From Thermoanaerobaculum sp964488355 (GTDB lineage Bacteria > Acidobacteriota > Thermoanaerobaculia > Thermoanaerobaculales > Thermoanaerobaculaceae), in contig CAZAUJ010000010.1 in the NCBI GenBank assembly GCA_964488355.1, positions 1-64,000 of the forward strand: a stretch of 64,000 nucleotides of DNA, given 5' to 3'. Under the pieces are notes generated by a model. It saw only the letters and a program-made list of their open reading frames with translations, searched no databases and was not told where the DNA came from. The translations under genes were made by a program, and so were the position numbers. Positions within the stretch are counted from its first letter, which is position 1, and the number at the start of each line of letters is the position of its first letter. Positions 7,914-15,762 of the stretch are shown piece after piece.

Positions 7914-9631
7914 GGGCGCTCTCCTTAAAGCACTGTTTCGCGCACTACCTCTTCGATGGTGGTGATGCCCTCGCGAATCTTGTGCAGGCCCGACTGTCGC
8001 AAGGTGATCATTCCCTCCTCGATGGCCTTTCGTCGCAGCTCCACCACCGTGGCGCCGGAGAGGATGAGCTCGCGGATATCCTCGCTGATTTCCATCACTT
8101 CGAACAGCCCCACCCGTCCCTTGTAGCCGGTGCCGCCGCAGCGGTCGCAGCCCCTGCCGTGGAAGATCTTCAGGGAGTGGGCCTCCGCTTCGGAAAAGCC
8201 TACGGACAGCAGGGCCTGGATGGGCACCTCCACTTGTTCTTTGCAGTTGGTGCAGATGCGACGCACCAAGCGCTGGGCGGCAATGACGTTGACGGAGGTG
8301 GCGACCAGGAAGGGCTCAATGCCCATGTTCATCAGGCGCGAGATGGTGGAGGGGGCGTCGTTGGTGTGCAGTGTGGAAAGCACCAGGTGGCCGGTGAGGG
8401 CGGCTTTGATGGCAATTTCTGCCGTTTCAAAGTCGCGGATTTCCCCCACCAGAATGATGTTGGGGTCTTGCCGCAGGAAGGCGCGCAGGGCAGCGGCAAA
8501 GTTCAAGCCGATGCTTTCCTTCATTTGCACCTGGTTGACGCCGGGCAGCTGGAACTCCACCGGGTCCTCGGCGGTCATGATGTTGACCTCGGGGGTGTTG
8601 ATGCGGGAGATGGCGGAGTAGAGGGTGTTGGTCTTGCCGGAGCCGGTGGGTCCGGTGACCAGTACCATGCCGTAAGGCTTCAAGATGGCATCCTCGAACT
8701 TTTTGAGGGAGCCCTTCTCGAAGCCCAGCTTGGTCATGTCCAGGCGCAGGTTTTCCTTATCCAAAAGGCGCAAGACCACCTTTTCGCCGAACAGGGTGGG
8801 CACGGTGGACACGCGGTAGTCCAGCTCTCGCGTGCGTCCTTCCACTTTGGCCTTCAGCTTGATGCGCCCATCCTGGGGCAGGCGCTTTTCCGCGATATCC
8901 AGCTTGGCCAGGATCTTGACGCGGGAGGTGATGGCATCCTTCAAGCGCAGAGGCGGGCTCATCACCTCCTGCAGCACGCCGTCAATGCGGTAACGCACGC
9001 GGAAGGTCTTCTCGTAAGGCTCGATGTGAATGTCTGAGGCCCCGCGCTTGATGGCATCGGTGAGAATGATGTTCACCAACCGCACCACCGGCGCCTCAGA
9101 GGACTCCTTCGCCAGCTCGGAAACATCCAGCTCCTCCTCTTCCTCTAAGAGCTCCAGCGCCTCCTCCTCCACCTGCGCCAGGTCTTCTATGACCTTCTTA
9201 ATCTCCAACTCGCGACTGGTGCCGTAGAGCTTCTCGATGGCTTCGCTGATGGCTTGTTCGGAAGCCACCACCGGATCCACCTTGAAGCCGGTGGAAAAGG
9301 TGATTTCGTCGATGGCAAAGATGTTGGTGGGGTCAGCCATGGCCACCGTGAGCGTTTGCCCCGTCTTGACGATGGGAACCACGTTGTACTTGCGCGCCAT
9401 TTCCTCGGTGATGAGCCTGGCCACCGAGGCGTCAATTTCGAAGTGACGCAAGTTGATGGAGGGCACGCCGAACTGGTGAGAGAGGCACTCGATGATGTCC
9501 TCTTCGCTCACGTAGCCCAGGCGCTGGAGGATCTCGCCGATCTTGCCCCCGTGTGCTCTTTGCTCCTCCAGCGCTTTGTCCAGCTGTGGCTGGGTAATGA
9601 GCCCAGCTTTCAAAAGCAGCTCACCAAGTTT
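7900..9631. repeat. Direct repeat, copy 1 (pilB1 and pilT start)
   Basis: This 1732-base tract matches 9765-11496 without a visible mismatch (offset 1865 bases); translations in sense and antisense frames are identical too. It runs from the fourth codon of pilB1, across the stop, through the RBS and into the first five codons of pilT. Identity ends abruptly at both sides. Confidence 0.93.
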
Positions 9632-9640
9632 TAGCGCCAT
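7925..9640 (-). CDS. pilB: Type IV pilus assembly ATPase PilB (copy 1, next to pilT)
   Basis: 571 residues. N-terminal MshEN/T2SSE-N domain (about 1-150), an acidic linker (LAQVEEEALELLEEEEELDV), the N2 domain with SDIHIEPYEKTFRVRYRIDGVL, and the ATPase with Walker A GPTGSGKTN, Asp box TAEDPVEF, Walker B DPNIILVGEIRD and His box LSTLHTNDAP. A zinc tetracysteine (CTNC ... CDRC) lies near 460-500. It powers pilus extension. The protein is identical to the second copy; the genes differ at three bases, all synonymous and all in codons 2-3. The ATG at 9640 has GAGGGG some 10 bases upstream. Confidence 0.94.
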   Translation of the reverse strand: MALKLGELLLKAGLITQPQLDKALEEQRAHGGKIGEILQRLGYVSEEDIIECLSHQFGVPSINLRHFEIDASVARLITEEMARKYNVVPIVKTGQTLTVAMADPTNIFAIDEITFSTGFKVDPVVASEQAISEAIEKLYGTSRELEIKKVIEDLAQVEEEALELLEEEEELDVSELAKESSEAPVVRLVNIILTDAIKRGASDIHIEPYEKTFRVRYRIDGVLQEVMSPPLRLKDAITSRVKILAKLDIAEKRLPQDGRIKLKAKVEGRTRELDYRVSTVPTLFGEKVVLRLLDKENLRLDMTKLGFEKGSLKKFEDAILKPYGMVLVTGPTGSGKTNTLYSAISRINTPEVNIMTAEDPVEFQLPGVNQVQMKESIGLNFAAALRAFLRQDPNIILVGEIRDFETAEIAIKAALTGHLVLSTLHTNDAPSTISRLMNMGIEPFLVATSVNVIAAQRLVRRICTNCKEQVEVPIQALLSVGFSEAEAHSLKIFHGRGCDRCGGTGYKGRVGLFEVMEISEDIRELILSGATVVELRRKAIEEGMITLRQSGLHKIREGITTIEEVVRETVL

Positions 9641-9652
9641 ACGTGGGCCCCT

Positions 9653-9778
9653 CTACATCTCGACTTTCCATTCTAACACCGGCGCCGAAGCGAAAGCCCC
9701 TAACCCTGCTGTGGTGGCGAGGGTGAAGTCATGGCGTTGCACCGCTGCCTTGAAAAGCCTGCGCAGTGTCACTGGCAT
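9653..9778 (-). pseudogene. Chimeric remnant: pilT start joined to a DUF3108-like end
   Basis: Between the two pilB genes lies a 41-codon ORF. Its first five codons (MPVTL) and RBS are those of pilT, inside the repeat. The next twenty residues (RRLFKAAVQRHDFTLATTAG) align loosely with the PilT N-terminus (about 8 of 20 identical). The far end, coding APVLEW, resembles the last codons of the DUF3108 gene that precedes pilB2 (PPVVE-stop); 13 of 16 bases around it agree. This is the junction expected from an old tandem duplication that copied the DUF3108 end, pilB and the pilT start. It is too short to be a working motor. Confidence 0.55.
9670..9675 (-). promoter_or_regulatory. Candidate -10 element upstream of pilB1
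   Basis: TAGAAT on the minus strand, 30 bases before the pilB1 ATG (5/6 to TATAAT). No clear -35 is seen. The surrounding 50 bases are alignable with, but diverged from, the region before pilB2. Confidence 0.35.
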
Positions 9779-11496
9779 GGGCGCTCTCCTTAAAGCACTG
9801 TTTCGCGCACTACCTCTTCGATGGTGGTGATGCCCTCGCGAATCTTGTGCAGGCCCGACTGTCGCAAGGTGATCATTCCCTCCTCGATGGCCTTTCGTCG
9901 CAGCTCCACCACCGTGGCGCCGGAGAGGATGAGCTCGCGGATATCCTCGCTGATTTCCATCACTTCGAACAGCCCCACCCGTCCCTTGTAGCCGGTGCCG
10001 CCGCAGCGGTCGCAGCCCCTGCCGTGGAAGATCTTCAGGGAGTGGGCCTCCGCTTCGGAAAAGCCTACGGACAGCAGGGCCTGGATGGGCACCTCCACTT
10101 GTTCTTTGCAGTTGGTGCAGATGCGACGCACCAAGCGCTGGGCGGCAATGACGTTGACGGAGGTGGCGACCAGGAAGGGCTCAATGCCCATGTTCATCAG
10201 GCGCGAGATGGTGGAGGGGGCGTCGTTGGTGTGCAGTGTGGAAAGCACCAGGTGGCCGGTGAGGGCGGCTTTGATGGCAATTTCTGCCGTTTCAAAGTCG
10301 CGGATTTCCCCCACCAGAATGATGTTGGGGTCTTGCCGCAGGAAGGCGCGCAGGGCAGCGGCAAAGTTCAAGCCGATGCTTTCCTTCATTTGCACCTGGT
10401 TGACGCCGGGCAGCTGGAACTCCACCGGGTCCTCGGCGGTCATGATGTTGACCTCGGGGGTGTTGATGCGGGAGATGGCGGAGTAGAGGGTGTTGGTCTT
10501 GCCGGAGCCGGTGGGTCCGGTGACCAGTACCATGCCGTAAGGCTTCAAGATGGCATCCTCGAACTTTTTGAGGGAGCCCTTCTCGAAGCCCAGCTTGGTC
10601 ATGTCCAGGCGCAGGTTTTCCTTATCCAAAAGGCGCAAGACCACCTTTTCGCCGAACAGGGTGGGCACGGTGGACACGCGGTAGTCCAGCTCTCGCGTGC
10701 GTCCTTCCACTTTGGCCTTCAGCTTGATGCGCCCATCCTGGGGCAGGCGCTTTTCCGCGATATCCAGCTTGGCCAGGATCTTGACGCGGGAGGTGATGGC
10801 ATCCTTCAAGCGCAGAGGCGGGCTCATCACCTCCTGCAGCACGCCGTCAATGCGGTAACGCACGCGGAAGGTCTTCTCGTAAGGCTCGATGTGAATGTCT
10901 GAGGCCCCGCGCTTGATGGCATCGGTGAGAATGATGTTCACCAACCGCACCACCGGCGCCTCAGAGGACTCCTTCGCCAGCTCGGAAACATCCAGCTCCT
11001 CCTCTTCCTCTAAGAGCTCCAGCGCCTCCTCCTCCACCTGCGCCAGGTCTTCTATGACCTTCTTAATCTCCAACTCGCGACTGGTGCCGTAGAGCTTCTC
11101 GATGGCTTCGCTGATGGCTTGTTCGGAAGCCACCACCGGATCCACCTTGAAGCCGGTGGAAAAGGTGATTTCGTCGATGGCAAAGATGTTGGTGGGGTCA
11201 GCCATGGCCACCGTGAGCGTTTGCCCCGTCTTGACGATGGGAACCACGTTGTACTTGCGCGCCATTTCCTCGGTGATGAGCCTGGCCACCGAGGCGTCAA
11301 TTTCGAAGTGACGCAAGTTGATGGAGGGCACGCCGAACTGGTGAGAGAGGCACTCGATGATGTCCTCTTCGCTCACGTAGCCCAGGCGCTGGAGGATCTC
11401 GCCGATCTTGCCCCCGTGTGCTCTTTGCTCCTCCAGCGCTTTGTCCAGCTGTGGCTGGGTAATGAGCCCAGCTTTCAAAAGCAGCTCACCAAGTTT
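9765..11496. repeat. Direct repeat, copy 2 (pilB2 and pilT-start remnant)
   Basis: Second copy of the 1732-base tract at 7900-9631. Here it ends inside the pilT remnant rather than in an intact pilT. Outside the tract, flanks differ: three synonymous changes in pilB codons 2-3 and many changes further upstream. Confidence 0.93.
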
Positions 11497-11505
11497 CAAG
11501 GCCAT
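9790..11505 (-). CDS. pilB: Type IV pilus assembly ATPase PilB (copy 2, next to DUF3108)
   Basis: 571 residues, amino-acid identical to the copy at 7925-9640, with the same MshEN, N2 and RecA-like domains, Walker A GPTGSGKTN and two CxxC zinc knuckles. Codons 2-3 read GCC TTG here against GCG CTA in the other copy. It starts 28 bases after the DUF3108 gene, with AGGAGAG before the ATG (a better RBS than copy 1). Both copies look fully functional, so the cell would make one protein from two genes under two slightly different upstream regions. An assembly artefact is possible but would not easily explain the different flanks. Confidence 0.92.
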   Translation of the reverse strand: MALKLGELLLKAGLITQPQLDKALEEQRAHGGKIGEILQRLGYVSEEDIIECLSHQFGVPSINLRHFEIDASVARLITEEMARKYNVVPIVKTGQTLTVAMADPTNIFAIDEITFSTGFKVDPVVASEQAISEAIEKLYGTSRELEIKKVIEDLAQVEEEALELLEEEEELDVSELAKESSEAPVVRLVNIILTDAIKRGASDIHIEPYEKTFRVRYRIDGVLQEVMSPPLRLKDAITSRVKILAKLDIAEKRLPQDGRIKLKAKVEGRTRELDYRVSTVPTLFGEKVVLRLLDKENLRLDMTKLGFEKGSLKKFEDAILKPYGMVLVTGPTGSGKTNTLYSAISRINTPEVNIMTAEDPVEFQLPGVNQVQMKESIGLNFAAALRAFLRQDPNIILVGEIRDFETAEIAIKAALTGHLVLSTLHTNDAPSTISRLMNMGIEPFLVATSVNVIAAQRLVRRICTNCKEQVEVPIQALLSVGFSEAEAHSLKIFHGRGCDRCGGTGYKGRVGLFEVMEISEDIRELILSGATVVELRRKAIEEGMITLRQSGLHKIREGITTIEEVVRETVL

Positions 11506-11532
11506 GCACGCACTCTCCTGTATCTCGCGTGC

Positions 11533-12273
11533 TCATTCTACCACCGGTGGTGGCCAGGGAGGGGCTGCCTCCACCAAGGTGGCGGTTATTGACCCGAAGG
11601 GTAGCTGCGAAACGATGCGCAGAGGCACACGGCGCCAGTCGGTGCTCACCAGCAAGGTAAGCTTGCTTTCCGCTTTGTAAAGCCCTCCCTGGCGGAAGCG
11701 CGGCTCCACTACCAAGGCCTCCACCTTCCCGGAAGGCAGCTTGAGGCTTTGCCGGCCTGTGACCACCACCAACAGCGGGTAAACGCCCTTGCCGGAGAGC
11801 ACGTCCAGCGAGAAAGCCCGGCTAGGGGCCAGCGGAAAGGTGCGCAGGGCAAAGATGGCGCCCAAGGTGTCCAGCACCGGGAAAGGCACGTCCACCGGCT
11901 CTCGCGCCTGCCCATTCCGGCCGCGCTGCGCTTTACCAGAAGCCAAGTCCACCACCACCTCCTCCTGGTAACGCCGCTTGCCCTCATGGATGCGCGCCTG
12001 AGCACGTAGCAAGCTCAAGGGGTTGCGCTGTAGCACGGTTTCCAGGTGGTTGTCGACGGTGAAGATGCGGGAGAAGGCGGGGGTGGAGGTGGCCACCATG
12101 GAAAGCTTCAGCCCCTCGGCCATGGGCTGGACAGACAGCTCCAAGCTGCCCGCCACAACGTGAAAGTAGCTCAAGGCGTAGCGCAGCGTTTCGGGCTGGC
12201 CCAGCAGGCATGGTTCCTGGGGCGAGTGGGAAGCGGCCCCCAGCATCAGGGCGAGAAGGGGCAGGCAGACCAT
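11533..12273 (-). CDS. DUF3108 family periplasmic protein
   Basis: 246 residues with a signal peptide (MVCLPLLALMLGAASHS). The body fits DUF3108: an early LRYALSYFHVVAGSLELSVQ, a central LDTLGAIFALRTFPLAP and a late KVEALVVEPRF ... LTLLVSTDWRRVPLRI. DUF3108 proteins are secreted, beta-rich and of unknown function, often near cell-envelope genes. It starts nine bases after the glycosyltransferase gene and is followed by pilB2, so it bridges the LPS-core genes and the pilus genes on one strand. Confidence 0.8.
   Translation of the reverse strand: MVCLPLLALMLGAASHSPQEPCLLGQPETLRYALSYFHVVAGSLELSVQPMAEGLKLSMVATSTPAFSRIFTVDNHLETVLQRNPLSLLRAQARIHEGKRRYQEEVVVDLASGKAQRGRNGQAREPVDVPFPVLDTLGAIFALRTFPLAPSRAFSLDVLSGKGVYPLLVVVTGRQSLKLPSGKVEALVVEPRFRQGGLYKAESKLTLLVSTDWRRVPLRIVSQLPFGSITATLVEAAPPWPPPVVE
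11535..11540 (-). promoter_or_regulatory. Candidate -10 element upstream of pilB2
   Basis: TAGAAT on the minus strand, overlapping the last codon and stop of the DUF3108 gene; same hexamer and position as before pilB1. No clear -35. Confidence 0.3.
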
Positions 12274-12282
12274 GGGCCTATG

Positions 12283-13293
12283 CTACACGCCATCTCCCAG
12301 CAGGCGAAGGCAGGCGTCCAGCACCTCTTCTACCGAGATGGGCCGCGTGGCAGCAATTCGGGCCCTGCCCCGTTTGGCTATGCCATCCGCTGCCGAGATC
12401 ACCACCACCCGCCGGCCTCGTGGGCCGTTGCGCTGCGGGTCGGTCATCAGGTGCAGGGCTACGGTGGGCGTGCCGAAAGCGGCGGCCAGGTGTACCGGGC
12501 CCGTGTCCCCTCCCACCACAAGCCTTCCCCGGGCGAGGAAGCTGGCCAGCTGCAGGAGATCCGTGGGAGGCGCCAATTGAGCTTTGCCGGCCCGCGATAC
12601 GATGACCTCCGCCAGAGGCTTTTCCCCCGGCCCCCAAAGCACGGTGACCGGGTAGCCCCTCGCCGCAAGGGCGGAAGCCAGCCTGGCATAGGCTTCCAGC
12701 GGCCAGTTCTTGCGCCGATCGCCGCTTGCCGGCAGCAGCAGCACGCCCTCGGCTGCCTGCGGTGCCGGCGGTAACTGAGGGCGCAGGAAGCTGGCATCAG
12801 GGTCGAGGCCAAAGGTCACTTCCGCGCCCAGGTAACTGGCTAGGAACACGTTGCAGTCAACCACGTGGTGCAGGTTGGTGGGCAGCTGAACCGTCTCGGT
12901 GTAAAACAAGCCCGCGACCTGCTCGCGTCGATGGCTTGCCGCCCAGCCGATGCGGCGCTCCACGCCCGCCAGCGCAGGCCAAATGGCTGATTTGAAAAGG
13001 CCCTGGGGGTCTAAGGCGAGCACCGGTTGCGCGCGCCGCAGGTGGGCCACTAACGCCCGTACCTCCGCCACCGCGGGCCTCCATTGGCGCGGCTTCCGCC
13101 AACGGCGTGTAGCCACGGGAATGGCTTCGAAGACCGCCGGGTGGTTGGCTACCAGCGGCAGAAAGGGGGTTTCTACCAACCACAGAAGGCGGAAGCGACC
13201 ACTGGCAGCCAGTGCCTCGGCCAGGGGCCAGGTGTGGACGATATCCCCCAAAGCAGACAAGCGCGTAAGCAGCAGCGTCTGCTCGGTCGTCAC
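12283..13293 (-). CDS. Glycosyltransferase family 9 (heptosyltransferase-like)
   Basis: 336 residues. GT9 features: an N-terminal RLSALGDIVHTWPLAEAL, a central DPQGLFKSAIWPALAG, and the C-terminal nucleotide-sugar site GRLVVGGDTGPVHLAAAFGTPTVALH. Family members add ADP-heptose to Kdo or to inner-core heptose of LPS. The neighbours rfaE2 and rfaE1 make ADP-heptose and waaA adds Kdo, so a WaaC-like heptosyltransferase I is likely, but the acceptor cannot be read from sequence. Start is GTG at 13293, overlapping the rfaE2 stop (GTGA). Confidence 0.85.
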   Translation of the reverse strand: MTTEQTLLLTRLSALGDIVHTWPLAEALAASGRFRLLWLVETPFLPLVANHPAVFEAIPVATRRWRKPRQWRPAVAEVRALVAHLRRAQPVLALDPQGLFKSAIWPALAGVERRIGWAASHRREQVAGLFYTETVQLPTNLHHVVDCNVFLASYLGAEVTFGLDPDASFLRPQLPPAPQAAEGVLLLPASGDRRKNWPLEAYARLASALAARGYPVTVLWGPGEKPLAEVIVSRAGKAQLAPPTDLLQLASFLARGRLVVGGDTGPVHLAAAFGTPTVALHLMTDPQRNGPRGRRVVVISAADGIAKRGRARIAATRPISVEEVLDACLRLLGDGV

Positions 13294-13784
13294 CTATCCT
13301 CTTCCCCCTGGCGGATGCGTCGGATCAGGTCGGTGGTGGCATGCTCCTTGGGATCGCCGCAAATGACGGTGGCTCCCCCCCACTCCTTAATGACCTCCCT
13401 TTCGGGGACGGTGGCCTCGCGGTAGTCCGTCCCCTTGGCGTGCAGGTGGGGTCTCAACTCGCGGAGGAGCTCGGCGACCGTGGGCTCGGGGAAAACCACC
13501 ACGTAGTCCACGCAGCTCAGATGGGCCAAAAGCTCCGCTCGCTCCCCTTCGGGAACGATGGGCCGTCCGGGTCCCTTCAACACTCGGACCGAGCTGTCGC
13601 TGTTGACGGCAACGAAAAGCACGTCGCCCAGCTGCTTGGCGGCCCAAAGGTAGCGCGCGTGGCCCACGTGCAGCAGGTCAAAGGCGCCGTTGGCCAGCAC
13701 CAGCTTCTTGCCCTCGGCGCGCAGCTGGTACGCCAGCTGCCGCGCCTGTTGGCGGGTGAGCACTTTGTCCTTAGGCTCGCGCAT
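13290..13784 (-). CDS. rfaE2: D-glycero-beta-D-manno-heptose 1-phosphate adenylyltransferase
   Basis: 164 residues, matching the C-terminal (adenylyltransferase) half of E. coli HldE as a separate protein. Nucleotidyltransferase signature NGAFDLLHVGHARYL (about 33-47) carries the HxGH motif; the second motif, normally ISSTxI, corresponds to the region near HATTDLIRRIR. It joins heptose-1-phosphate to AMP, giving ADP-heptose for the LPS core. Its start lies 14 bases inside the kinase gene upstream. Confidence 0.92.
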   Translation of the reverse strand: MREPKDKVLTRQQARQLAYQLRAEGKKLVLANGAFDLLHVGHARYLWAAKQLGDVLFVAVNSDSSVRVLKGPGRPIVPEGERAELLAHLSCVDYVVVFPEPTVAELLRELRPHLHAKGTDYREATVPEREVIKEWGGATVICGDPKEHATTDLIRRIRQGEEDR

Positions 13785-14784
13785 GGATGAAGGGGGCCGC
13801 CTCCACGGCCGCGTGAAGTTCGTCCGCTGTTACCGTGGCCGTGCCGGCTTTCATGACCACAATGCCACCTGCCAGGTTGGCCAGCAAAGCCGCGTGTCGC
13901 GGGCTGCCGCCAGCGGCCAGTGCAAGCGTAAGTGTGGCCAGGACCGTGTCCCCAGCGCCGGTCACATCCGCCACCTGGTCCGTGCCGTAAACCGGTACGT
14001 GCAGCGGCGGGCGACCCCGTTCCACTAGGGTGAGGCCCTGGGAGCCGCGAGTAGCCACCACGAACTGGGCCCGCAGCTTGCGTCGCAAGGTCTCAGCCGC
14101 CTGGGCTACCTCGCGGTCGCTGCGGGGAAAGTGGCCCGCATGCGCGGAAAGCTCTTCCAAGTTGGGGGTGGCCCCGTCCACCGGTGCCAGGGAAGCCAAG
14201 GCAAAGCGGGAATCGGCTACCGCCAACGCTCCGGGCGGAAGAGACTGGCGCAGCTTCTGCACGCCTTCGCGGAAGGCCGTGCCGTAGCCGTAGTCGGATA
14301 TGGCAGCCGCCTGCACCTGCGGGGCCAGCCGCTCCAGCCGCTGGAGCAGCTCCTCGCGTATGCCCGCATCCTCCACCGCGTCCTCCATGTCGTAGCGGGC
14401 CACCTGATGCTTTAGGGCAGCCGGACCGCCCGCAAGGATGCGCACCTTGGTGACCGTGCGAAAGGAGGGGGCTACGACCACGTGGGAAACGTCGCCACCC
14501 CGGCCTTGAAGCTCGCGGCACAAAACCTTCCCCTGCTCGTCGTCGCCCACCACCCCCACCGCCACGCCCTGGCCGCCCAGGCTCAGGATGTTGGCCAGGG
14601 CGTTGGCGCCACCGCCCGGCACATCCTTCTGCTCCTCGAAGCGCAGAATCAACACTGGCGCTTCGCGGGAAATGCGCTTGGGGCTGCCCAAGATAAAGCG
14701 GTCCAGGACCAGGTCGCCGTAAAGCAAGACCCTGCAACTGGGGAAGCGTTCAATCAGCTGATGGAGCGCTTTTCGCTCGTCCAC
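13771..14784 (-). CDS. rfaE1: Heptose-7-phosphate kinase (PfkB family)
   Basis: 337 residues, matching the kinase half of HldE. PfkB signatures: VPGGGANALANILSLGG near the N-terminus and DVTGAGDTVLATLTLALAAGG near the C-terminus, with catalytic Asp in GAGD. An early segment, DLVLDRFILGSPKRISREAPV, is typical of RfaE. It phosphorylates D-glycero-D-manno-heptose 7-phosphate at C1. The split into two genes (rfaE1, rfaE2) instead of one fused hldE is common outside Enterobacteria. It lies ten bases after lpxK. Confidence 0.92.
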   Translation of the reverse strand: MDERKALHQLIERFPSCRVLLYGDLVLDRFILGSPKRISREAPVLILRFEEQKDVPGGGANALANILSLGGQGVAVGVVGDDEQGKVLCRELQGRGGDVSHVVVAPSFRTVTKVRILAGGPAALKHQVARYDMEDAVEDAGIREELLQRLERLAPQVQAAAISDYGYGTAFREGVQKLRQSLPPGALAVADSRFALASLAPVDGATPNLEELSAHAGHFPRSDREVAQAAETLRRKLRAQFVVATRGSQGLTLVERGRPPLHVPVYGTDQVADVTGAGDTVLATLTLALAAGGSPRHAALLANLAGGIVVMKAGTATVTADELHAAVEAAPFIHARA

Positions 14785-14793
14785 GGGCCGATT

Positions 14794-15762
14794 CTAGCCG
14801 AGCTGGGCCAGAAGCTCGCCGAAGCCCCCGGCCAACGGAACCAGCTCCACCTGGAGGAAGGCTACCGTGCCGGCCCAGGGGGGTGGGAGGCGCACATGGT
14901 CCTTGGCTGTAGTCACCAGCACGGCGTGAGCCTTCTCCGCTTGGGTGGCCAGCTGCTCCAGTTCTTTCTGGCGAAAGGGGTGGTGGTCGGCAAAGGCATG
15001 GCAGGCCACTAGAACCACCCCGAGCGCTTCCAAAGCGCGGAAGAAACGCTCGGGGTGGCCAATGCCGGCAAAGGCCACCACCCGTTGGCCCACCAATTGC
15101 TTAAGGGGCTTGGGACTTCCCTCCCAAACCCAGGCCACCGATTGCACCTGGGCTGGAAAGGGCGGCAGGGGATGGAAGGGCTGCAGCTGGCGGGCGGCGT
15201 GCTCCTGCTCCTGAGCTGGTCCGACGGCAACGATGCGGCTAGCCCTGCGCAAAGCCTTGGGCCCCTCCCGACGCCAGCTGCGCCGCCCCAGGGGGTCGGA
15301 AGCCTGCACCACCACCAGGTCCAGCTGCCGCCGCAGGCGCAGGTGCTGGAAGCCATCGTCCAGCACCAGGTGGGTGGCCCCCAGTTGGGTGGCCGTGCGG
15401 GCACCCCGTACCCGGTCCGCGTCCACCACTACCGGGGCTTCCGGCAGCTCCCGCGCCAGCAGGGTGGGCTCGTCCCCTGCCGCCGCCCAGCCCTGGGTCG
15501 GTGCGCCCCACAGCACCAGCGGCGCGCGGCTCGTGCGGCGGTAGCCGCGGGTGAGCACCGCCGGCTTGGCGCCGCGCGCCAACAGCTCCCGCGCCAGGGC
15601 TTTAACCAAGGGAGTTTTCCCGGTACCGCCCATGACAATGTTGCCGACGGAAATTACGGGCCGGCTGGCGGGGAAGGAGGGCAGCCACCCGCGGGCAAAA
15701 AGCCAACGCCGAACGGCATTGGCCAGCTCCAAGGGAAGGTTGGCCGCGCGCCGCACCTTCAT
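14794..15762 (-). CDS. lpxK: Tetraacyldisaccharide 4'-kinase
   Basis: 322 residues from the ATG at 15762, which overlaps the waaA stop as ATGA; the frame is open further upstream but that part is antisense to waaA. Walker A is GNIVMGGTGKTPLVKAL (about 39-55), followed by LTRGYRR, GDEPTLLARE, and the DDGFQH motif. It phosphorylates the lipid A precursor at the inner membrane. Only a short hydrophobic stretch is seen at the N-terminus. Next to waaA it completes a small Kdo2-lipid A unit. Confidence 0.94.
   Translation of the reverse strand: MKVRRAANLPLELANAVRRWLFARGWLPSFPASRPVISVGNIVMGGTGKTPLVKALARELLARGAKPAVLTRGYRRTSRAPLVLWGAPTQGWAAAGDEPTLLARELPEAPVVVDADRVRGARTATQLGATHLVLDDGFQHLRLRRQLDLVVVQASDPLGRRSWRREGPKALRRASRIVAVGPAQEQEHAARQLQPFHPLPPFPAQVQSVAWVWEGSPKPLKQLVGQRVVAFAGIGHPERFFRALEALGVVLVACHAFADHHPFRQKELEQLATQAEKAHAVLVTTAKDHVRLPPPWAGTVAFLQVELVPLAGGFGELLAQLG

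Noticed and set aside
7901..9037. A 378-codon plus-strand open frame found identically in both pilB copies
   Set aside because: Its duplication only reflects the repeat; it lies antisense to pilB and resembles no protein family.
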